Shown piece by piece: positions 1-5,354 of a stretch of DNA of 10,737 nt. The notes beneath the pieces are model-generated. The model was not told the DNA's origin, ran no database searches, and was given only the letters and a program-made list of their open reading frames with translations. Origin of the DNA: DAOTUB01 sp034437455. Its GTDB lineage: Bacteria > Chloroflexota > Anaerolineae > B4-G1. Each line of letters starts with the position of its first letter. Position 1 is the first letter of the stretch. The stretch covers positions 1-10,737 of the forward strand of contig DAOTUB010000049.1 in NCBI GenBank assembly GCA_034437455.1. Reading direction: 5' to 3'. The position numbers and the translations under genes are program-made.

Positions 1-1
1 A

Positions 2-85
2 GAGATGAATGCTCTCAACATCACATGGCGTCGAGTATGCCCTGACTGGAACTATCAGATCAAACCACGCTGTGCAACCGTATGA
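2..85 (+). CDS. Possible C-terminal end of a transposase, cut by the window edge
   Basis: An open frame enters from the left edge and stops with TGA at 83-85, giving 27 residues. The segment CPDWNYQIKPR near its end resembles the 'WNYxIxPR' tail that I associate with DDE transposases of the ISAzo13 type. This is a memory-based match over about ten residues, so it is weak. If correct, this is the tail of an insertion-sequence gene lying mostly outside the window, which would fit the AT-richer, gene-poor stretch that follows and the MITE-like element at 294-414. It could equally be a chance open frame. Confidence 0.3.
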   Translation, partial: EMNALNITWRRVCPDWNYQIKPRCATV

Positions 86-284
86 GTTCAGTTGTAAAAG
101 TACGAAGTTGTTTTTGGACGACTCCTAAGATGGGGATGGGGATCGGGCGGCCTATGTACAAAGCGCGGCAGGTAATTGCTATTCGAGATTTTAAGGTTCA
201 ATCACTTGACAAGACTTAGAACATCTACTCAACCGACGGGCTTGCTATTGACTGCGTAACTCCTGAATGGAAAAGATGATCGGG
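86..284. other. Non-coding stretch, nothing recognised
   Basis: No open frame here has a ribosome binding site or a recognisable protein. A TTGACA hexamer at 206-211 has no matching -10 box at the usual distance. Base composition is AT-richer than the genes to the right, as expected for intergenic or insertion-scarred DNA. Confidence 0.4.
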
Positions 285-293
285 TATTGCGGT
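285..293. repeat. Left copy of 9-bp direct repeat (putative target duplication)
   Basis: TATTGCGGT lies directly against the left inverted repeat at 294. An identical copy starts directly after the right inverted repeat ends (415-423). This exact geometry is what duplication of a 9-bp target during transposition leaves behind. Confidence 0.6.
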
Positions 294-414
294 CAGCAAT
301 TCCCGTTTTGTAGCCGCGCTTCCCATAGCGCGTGCATTTTGCCACATGAAGCATCCTTCGCGATATAGAAATCGCGGCTACAACTCTCGTTTTTTCCCAT
401 AACGGGAATTGCTG
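294..414. mobile_element. MITE-like element, 121 bp, 14-bp terminal inverted repeats
   Basis: The element begins with CAGCAATTCCCGTT (294-307) and ends with its perfect reverse complement (401-414). Directly inside lies a second perfect inverted pair, TTGTAGCCGCG (308-318) with CGCGGCTACAA (373-383). Between these are two small hairpins with 6-bp stems, CGCGCT/AGCGCG (317-334 region) and CGCGAT/ATCGCG (359-376 region). The right side carries 17 extra bases (384-400), so the long stem is asymmetric. It has no coding capacity, so it would need a transposase supplied elsewhere. The inner 308-383 part looks like a REP-type palindromic unit and could be a separate older element. The flanking 9-bp direct repeat supports insertion. 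The family is unknown; a 9-bp duplication fits several IS families. Confidence 0.6.
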
Positions 415-423
415 TATTGCGGT
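415..423. repeat. Right copy of 9-bp direct repeat (putative target duplication)
   Basis: TATTGCGGT immediately follows the right terminal inverted repeat and matches 285-293 exactly. The next bases (GCGGTTACAACTGTC, starting at 419) also resemble the inner end of the element (GCGGCTACAACTCTC, starting at 375) at 13 of 15 positions. So an older repeat relationship may be mixed in with the target duplication. Confidence 0.55.
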
Positions 424-611
424 TACAACTGTCACCTGTGCGCTGCGCGCTCTGATGATCCCGCCGTCAGGCAACAGTTGGTCGACGGTTGAAAGCATGC
501 CCAATCTGCTCAGAATGCTCGCCGAATCGGGAAAGATGCCCTCCTGGTTGGCGGTAATTTGAGAAAGGAAATGACGAACCTGTACCCAGGAAAGTTACTA
601 TTCTTAAACTA
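424..611. other. Upstream region of the saccharopine dehydrogenase gene
   Basis: No protein was recognised on either strand. A TACTAT box at 596-601 could be a -10 element with a poor -35 (ATGACG at 571-576, spacer 19), placing a start site shortly before the ribosome binding site at 614. I regard this promoter as weakly supported. A 13-codon frame at 571-612 is discussed among the rejected items. Confidence 0.35.
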
Positions 612-613
612 AT

Positions 614-618
614 GGAGG
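614..618 (+). promoter_or_regulatory. Ribosome binding site that fixes the start at 627
   Basis: GGAGG ends 8 nt before the ATG at 627. The earlier in-frame ATG at 612 overlaps this site and has no binding site of its own, so 627 is the preferred start. The protein then begins MKHVLVFGAG, placing the Rossmann strand right at the N-terminus as is normal for this family. Confidence 0.8.
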
Positions 619-626
619 CAAAACAA

Positions 627-1952
627 ATGAAACATGTACTCGTTTTCGGCGCCGGCCTGGTCACCAGGCCTCTGGTTCAATATCTGCTCGAGGAGGCCGG
701 TTATCAAGTGACGGTCGCCAGCCGCACGCTCAACAAGGCCGAGGCGCTGGTCGGCGATCACCCACACGGTAAGGCCGTCGCGTTCGACATCACAAAGGAC
801 AGCGCGAAATTGGGCGAACTGATCGCCGGGGCCGACCTGGCCGTCAGCATGCTGCCTTACATCTATCACGTGCAGATCGCCGAAGCATGCGTCCAGCAAT
901 GCAAGCAGATGGTCACGACCAGCTATGTCAGCGACGCGATGCGGGCGCTGGATGGCCCGGCGCGCGATGCAGGCGTTATTTTGCTCAACGAGATCGGCGT
1001 GGACCCCGGCACCGACCACATGTCGGCCAAGCGCATAATTGACCAGGTACATGCCGACGGCGGAGAGATCAAGTCGTTCCTTTCTTACTGCGGCGGCCTG
1101 CCCGCTCCCGACGTCAACGATAATCCCCTGGGCTACAAGTTCTCCTGGAGCCCGCGCGGGGTGGTGCTGGCGGGACGCAACGACGCTCGCTACAAGGAGA
1201 ACGGGCACATCGTGGACGTCCCCAACTCCCGTCTCTTTGCCACTCACTACTTGACCTGGATCGAGGGGCTGGGCGACTTTGAGGCGTATCCCAACCGCAA
1301 CTCGCTCCCCTACATCGACCTCTATGGCATTCCCGAGACCGACACGATGTACCGGGGCACGCTGCGCAACGTGGGCTGGTGCGACGTGATGCAAAAGCTG
1401 AACGAGATGGGCTACTTTAGCCTGGACGAGCGAACGGATCTGGCGGGCAAGACCTTCGCACAGGTGACGGCGGGACTGATCGGCAAAGAGGATACGGCCA
1501 ATCTGAAGGCTGACATGGCGGCTCGCCTCAACATCTCTCCCACCTCTGGGGTGATGATGGCGTTCGAGTGGCTGGGGCTGTTGAGCGACGATCCCGTCTC
1601 GGACACGGACACGGTGCTCGACGTGCTGGCCGACCAGATGCTGGTCAAGATGCCCTATCGTGAGGGGGAGCGCGATATGCTGATCATGGCCCACAAGTTC
1701 GTCGCCGCGTACCCCGACCGCCAGGAGCACATCAGCTCGACGCTGATCGACTATGGCATTCCCGGCGGCGATAGCTCGATGGCCCGCACGGTGGGATTGC
1801 CCGCAGCCATCGGCGTGCGCATGATCCTGGACGGAAAGATCGCCCTGACAGGCGTGCACATCCCCGTGTTGCCAGAGATTTACAACCCGGTGTTGGATGA
1901 GTTGGAGCGGCTGGGCATCGCTTTCGAGGAAAAGACGGTCGTAAAAAAGTGA
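627..1952 (+). CDS. Saccharopine dehydrogenase, Lys9 type
   Basis: The 441-residue cytosolic enzyme is predicted to interconvert saccharopine with glutamate and aminoadipate semialdehyde using NAD(P). This is a step of the aminoadipate route of lysine synthesis and, in reverse, of lysine breakdown. A Rossmann dinucleotide site is visible as GAGLVTRP (residues 8-15). The central substrate-binding part carries the family hallmarks GVDPGTDHM (about 124-132), CGGLPAP (155-161) and NPLGYKFSW (166-174), followed by AYPNRNSLPY. These closely resemble the yeast Lys9 enzyme, and the length is also close to it (about 446 residues). That separates it from the shorter carboxynorspermidine dehydrogenases. 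The ATG at 627 has GGAGG 8 nt upstream. A strong hairpin terminator follows the stop. No other lysine gene is in the window, so the direction of the pathway cannot be read from context. Cofactor preference (NAD or NADP) is not evident. Confidence 0.92.
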   Translation: MKHVLVFGAGLVTRPLVQYLLEEAGYQVTVASRTLNKAEALVGDHPHGKAVAFDITKDSAKLGELIAGADLAVSMLPYIYHVQIAEACVQQCKQMVTTSYVSDAMRALDGPARDAGVILLNEIGVDPGTDHMSAKRIIDQVHADGGEIKSFLSYCGGLPAPDVNDNPLGYKFSWSPRGVVLAGRNDARYKENGHIVDVPNSRLFATHYLTWIEGLGDFEAYPNRNSLPYIDLYGIPETDTMYRGTLRNVGWCDVMQKLNEMGYFSLDERTDLAGKTFAQVTAGLIGKEDTANLKADMAARLNISPTSGVMMAFEWLGLLSDDPVSDTDTVLDVLADQMLVKMPYREGERDMLIMAHKFVAAYPDRQEHISSTLIDYGIPGGDSSMARTVGLPAAIGVRMILDGKIALTGVHIPVLPEIYNPVLDELERLGIAFEEKTVVKK

Positions 1953-1953
1953 T

Positions 1954-1967
1954 GCGTAATGCGTAAT
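1954..1967. repeat. Tandem heptamer GCGTAAT x2
   Basis: Two head-to-tail copies of GCGTAAT start one base after the stop codon of the saccharopine dehydrogenase gene and precede the terminator stem. Similar short runs of TAATGCGTAATGCG type occur between genes in many bacterial genomes and give spurious 'ITHYA'-like translations. Their function is unknown to me. Confidence 0.6.
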
Positions 1968-1976
1968 TTGTGAGGG

Positions 1977-2022
1977 CGGCGGCGATTGCCATCTGCGCAA
2001 TCGCCGCCGTTTTGATTTTCTT
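1977..2022 (+). terminator. Rho-independent terminator after saccharopine dehydrogenase
   Basis: A perfect 13-bp stem, CGGCGGCGATTGC (1977-1989) with its reverse complement (1997-2009), encloses a 7-nt loop. It is followed by a T-rich tract of 13 bases (2010-2022). This is a classical intrinsic terminator for the upstream gene. The next gene's ATG lies at 2023, immediately after the tract, so the hairpin could also act as an attenuator for that gene. Confidence 0.85.
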
Positions 2023-3219
2023 ATGAGCAGAATTCATCCGGCAAAGGTACTTTTTCCGTTGGGGCTGGGTACGGCGTTTTCCCTGATGGGAGACGCGACG
2101 ATGTACACGGTGTTGCCCACCCATACGGTCGACGCGGGTATCGCTCTGAGCAGCGTGGGGGTTATCTTGGCCGCCAACCGGATCATCCGGGTCTTTTTGA
2201 ATGGACCGGCAGGACTGGCCTACGACCGCTGGCCGCGACGGCGGTTGTTCGTGCCGGCGCTTTTTATCGGCGCGCTCTCCACGGCGATCTATGCCGCCAC
2301 GCGCGGCTTTTGGCCGCTGCTGGTCGGGCGGTTGTTGTGGGGGCTGGCCTGGTCGGGCATCTGGATCGGCGGGGCGACGATTATCCTCGACGTGACGGTG
2401 GATCGAGACCGCGGGCGGTGGACGGGACTGTATCAGACCTGGTTTTTCGTGGGGGCGGGGCTGGGCGCTTTTGCCGGTGGCCTGCTGACCGACTGGATCG
2501 GGTACACCGCCACGATGTGGAGTGGCGCGGCGCTGACGACGCTGGGCGGTCTTGTGGCGCTGTTCTTACTGCCAGAGACGCGAGAGACTCGTGCTACTGC
2601 CGCCAGTCCTCCTCCTGAAAGAAACAGCTCCAGGTTGCGCTCCCATCGCGGATTGTGGGTCGTCGCATCGCTGCAAGGGATCAATCGCTTTGCCACCGCC
2701 GGCGTCCTGGCGGCCACGGTGGGGCTGTTGGTGCAGGAACGGGTGCGAACCGTCGAGATAGGACTGGGCGTGGCGACGCTGACCGGCGCGCTCCTGGCAG
2801 GGCGGACGCTTCTTGGCATGGCGGCAGCCCCGTTGGCGGGCGTACTATCGGACTGGGCAAAAGATCGCTGGCGGGTAGCCGCGTGGAGCCTGGGCAGTGG
2901 GGCGATCGGCCTGGCGCTGCTGGCCGGGAGCGCGCCAGTCGCGATCCTGGCGGGCATCGCGTTGGGATCGGTGGCAGGCGGCGGCGTGCAATCCATTGCC
3001 ACCGCTCTCACCGGCGACCTGGTGAGCCAGGCGCAGCGGGGACGAGCCATCGGCCTGGTGCACACGATCGGCGATCTCGGCAGCGCCATCGGGCCGCTGG
3101 TCGCTTACGCGCTCTTGCCCTGGACAGGATTGGGCGTGGTGTATCTGCTCTGCGCGGGGCTATTCGCGGCGGGGTTGATGCTTGTGCTGTGGTCTCGATC
3201 GCGCGACCGTCACGTGTGA
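2023..3219 (+). CDS. MFS transporter, 12-TM drug/metabolite efflux-like
   Basis: This 398-residue integral membrane protein has the hydrophobic pattern of a twelve-helix Major Facilitator Superfamily carrier, an H+-coupled or facilitated transporter of small molecules. The loop between helices 2 and 3 has a motif-A sequence, GLAYDRWPRRR (64-74). A second-half equivalent, GVLSDWAKDRW, lies at 273-283. LPETRE (183-188) closes helix 6, followed by a charged cytoplasmic loop (about 186-210). The MFS_1 efflux-like layout suggests export of drugs or metabolites, but the substrate cannot be inferred. The ATG at 2023 has no Shine-Dalgarno sequence and follows the T-tract of a terminator directly. No upstream in-frame ATG, GTG or TTG exists before the stop at 1957-1959, and later ATGs would cut into helix 1. 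So the start is probably right, and the message may be leaderless or depend on read-through. It converges on the phosphatase gene with only 8 nt between the two stop codons. Confidence 0.92.
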   Translation: MSRIHPAKVLFPLGLGTAFSLMGDATMYTVLPTHTVDAGIALSSVGVILAANRIIRVFLNGPAGLAYDRWPRRRLFVPALFIGALSTAIYAATRGFWPLLVGRLLWGLAWSGIWIGGATIILDVTVDRDRGRWTGLYQTWFFVGAGLGAFAGGLLTDWIGYTATMWSGAALTTLGGLVALFLLPETRETRATAASPPPERNSSRLRSHRGLWVVASLQGINRFATAGVLAATVGLLVQERVRTVEIGLGVATLTGALLAGRTLLGMAAAPLAGVLSDWAKDRWRVAAWSLGSGAIGLALLAGSAPVAILAGIALGSVAGGGVQSIATALTGDLVSQAQRGRAIGLVHTIGDLGSAIGPLVAYALLPWTGLGVVYLLCAGLFAAGLMLVLWSRSRDRHV

Positions 3220-3227
3220 TAGAGCGG

Positions 3228-5309
3228 TTAATCGAGTTTGGATTCCTGCTCCGCCGAGTACCGAGCTACGATCATCAGAGTGATGTCGTCGGATTGGGGC
3301 GCGTCGCCCGCAAAGCCCCGCACCTCCGCCAGCACGGCGTTCAGGATATCCAGCGCGGGATGTCCCAGATTGGCCCGTGCGACTTCCAGCAACCTCTCCT
3401 CGCCAAAAAACGCCCCGCGTTCATTTTGCGCCTCGGTGACGCCGTCGCTATAGAGCGCCAGCACGTCGCCTGGTTCGATGTGAGCCGTCCCTTGCTCCCA
3501 GGTCACATCCTCGAGCACACCCAACGCCATGCCGGTCTTGGATAATGCCTGGGCCGCTCCGTCGTTTTGCGCGCTGAAGAGATACGGCGGGTTGTGCCCG
3601 GCGTTGCAATACGTCAACGTGCCGGTGGCCGAATCGAGAATGCCGTAAAAGACGGTGACGAACAGGCTGGCTCGCGTGTCCATCAGAATGCGGCGGTTGG
3701 CGGCGCTGAGCGCACGTTCGGGTTGCGTGTCGTACTCCAGGGCGTAGGTGCGGATGAGCGTGCGGCTCAACGCCATGTACAACGCCGCTGCCGTTCCCTT
3801 GTCGGCCACGTCGGCGACCACGATGCCTAGCCGGTCGCCGGGTAGAGGGATCAGGTCGTAAAAGTCGCCGGACATCTCTCTGGCCGAATCCAACGTTAAC
3901 GTCATTTGCCAATCGGCAGACAAGTTCACACCCGAAAGATCGGTGGGCAAAAAGCTGGCCTGGATTTCTCCCGCCAGGGCCAATTCCTGCTCGACCTTTT
4001 GGTGCGCCAGGGTCTGTTCATAGACCGTGGCGCTGTGCAGCGCCGAGGCGACCTGCGCCGCGAGGGATTGGACGGCGGGTAACAATCTGGCCACCGCCTC
4101 AGGATTCCGGCGGCGCGTCAGGTAGATACCGCCTATTGGTTCCGCGCTTTCGACTTTAACAACCGGCGCCATCACCACAGCGTCATGGGTGGGGCGTTCG
4201 TCCCAGGGCAAGATCTCTCCTGGTGAAAAACAGTGCGTCTCAGGCGTCGTGCGCAGCCATTCCCAGGCCGAATCTGCCACCGGAGAAAGACTGTCTGGGT
4301 GATGTAAAAGGGTCTGGGCGGGAAAGACGCGAATTTCGATCGCGCTATGGGGAAACATGTCGGCGGCGTGCTCCTTCAACACGTCGGGCAGCGTGGAGGC
4401 GTCCGGGGGCGCGTTGATGATCGCGCGCCCCAACTGCTCCAATTTCTCCAGTTCGCGGGAGCGTTGCTGGCTGCGTCCAAAAGCCTGGCTCAACTGATGG
4501 GCCAACAAGTTCGCCAGGAATGCACCGGCGATGAAGAAGAGGTACACCCAGAGGCCATGTTGCGTGTGCAGCCCTGCTGCCAGAATGGCAAAGGGAGCCA
4601 TCAGAGCCGGCAAGACCAGTGCGCCGGCGATGAATCGAATCAATGTCCCCAACGATGACGGGGTTGCCGTCAACGCCAACGACTTGGAGCTGCTAAAGAG
4701 AACCAGGATCGGCATCAGGACAAACCACGACGACAAGACCCAAACGAACGTGGCGGAAAAAGCCGGCAGAATCACATCGAGCGTCAATCCGGGCAGAGGG
4801 AAAACACCGCCCCATCGGTTGTAAAAGGCCAGCGCGATCAGGCCGGTGAAGGTATCCGACGCAATTCCCAGCGTCAAGTTTCGCACAAGATTCCAACGCA
4901 AGCGAGTCGACATAGATCGCCGCCAGTCGCGTGCAGCGTGAATCAACTGCCATAAAAGGGCCAGCCACAGGGCGGTGGGCCCGAAAAGCAAGGCCGCCGA
5001 CCACGTCACGACGCTGCCGAGATCTCGTGCAAAATCAACAAAAGCCCCTGGTTTGATCTCGACAAGAAGAAAGAAACCAAACTGCAAGAATAGGAACAGC
5101 AGAACGAACAAAAGCAACAGCGTTGGCCATTCTGCGCGAATCAGAGCCGGATCGGTGGCGACGATCAGCCACACCGCGCCCGCCAGCGCCAGCGGCAGCG
5201 AGTAGAAGAAACCAACGACGTCGAGCACGCCGCCGGCGCGTTCCCGCTCGTCCATCGTCTCCAGCTCGGGCCAGAATCTCTTGGCAATGGTTAGCAATCG
5301 CTCTTCCAT
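3228..5309 (-). CDS. Membrane-bound PP2C (RsbU/SpoIIE-type) serine phosphatase with GAF-like domain
   Basis: The 693-residue protein is a predicted inner-membrane signalling phosphatase that would remove phosphate from serine/threonine on a partner, typically an anti-sigma-factor antagonist. Residues about 30-272 contain around seven hydrophobic helices (30-51, 62-84, 96-122, 145-163, 174-205, 226-246, 252-272). A charged linker (273-296) leads to a GAF-like sensor region (about 297-430, ending LLPAVQSLAAQVASAL). The PP2C-type domain follows. It begins EIQASFLP (448-455) and shows SGDFYD (480-485), DVADKG (500-505), YCNAGHNPPY (567-576), SDGVTE (621-626) and DDIT (674-677). The metal-binding aspartates expected of an active enzyme are therefore present. 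The start is supported by AGGAAA 5 nt upstream. The gene lies 45 nt after the ParB-like/USP gene on the same strand and is probably co-transcribed with it. No anti-sigma factor, STAS protein or sigma factor is in the window, so the target is unknown. The membrane part matches no sensor family I can name. Confidence 0.93.
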   Translation of the reverse strand: MEERLLTIAKRFWPELETMDERERAGGVLDVVGFFYSLPLALAGAVWLIVATDPALIRAEWPTLLLLFVLLFLFLQFGFFLLVEIKPGAFVDFARDLGSVVTWSAALLFGPTALWLALLWQLIHAARDWRRSMSTRLRWNLVRNLTLGIASDTFTGLIALAFYNRWGGVFPLPGLTLDVILPAFSATFVWVLSSWFVLMPILVLFSSSKSLALTATPSSLGTLIRFIAGALVLPALMAPFAILAAGLHTQHGLWVYLFFIAGAFLANLLAHQLSQAFGRSQQRSRELEKLEQLGRAIINAPPDASTLPDVLKEHAADMFPHSAIEIRVFPAQTLLHHPDSLSPVADSAWEWLRTTPETHCFSPGEILPWDERPTHDAVVMAPVVKVESAEPIGGIYLTRRRNPEAVARLLPAVQSLAAQVASALHSATVYEQTLAHQKVEQELALAGEIQASFLPTDLSGVNLSADWQMTLTLDSAREMSGDFYDLIPLPGDRLGIVVADVADKGTAAALYMALSRTLIRTYALEYDTQPERALSAANRRILMDTRASLFVTVFYGILDSATGTLTYCNAGHNPPYLFSAQNDGAAQALSKTGMALGVLEDVTWEQGTAHIEPGDVLALYSDGVTEAQNERGAFFGEERLLEVARANLGHPALDILNAVLAEVRGFAGDAPQSDDITLMIVARYSAEQESKLD

Positions 5310-5354
5310 ACGGATTTCCTTTTCAAGCCTCTGTCATTTCTGAGAATTGTTGTA

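Noticed and set aside
206..211. TTGACA as a promoter -35
   Set aside because: No -10-like hexamer is found 15-19 nt downstream.
229..504. Minus-strand 91-codon frame over the MITE-like element
   Set aside because: It runs through the inverted repeats, has no ribosome binding site and no recognisable protein pattern.
571..612. 13-codon frame just upstream of the saccharopine dehydrogenase gene as a possible leader peptide
   Set aside because: Its purine-rich site (AGGAA) touches the ATG, it has no run of lysine or other regulatory codons, and no alternative hairpins around it support attenuation.
612..614. Earlier in-frame ATG for saccharopine dehydrogenase
   Set aside because: It overlaps the GGAGG that serves the ATG at 627 and has no site of its own.
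609..2000. Long minus-strand open frame of 463 codons opposite the saccharopine dehydrogenase gene
   Set aside because: It mirrors a well-supported gene. Its translation is rich in His, Arg, Val and Gln with no family pattern, as expected from the reverse strand of a GC-rich gene.
2655..3545. Plus-strand frame of 296 codons overlapping the transporter end and the phosphatase end
   Set aside because: The translation is low-complexity Gly/Arg/Ala and it crosses two real genes with clear motifs.
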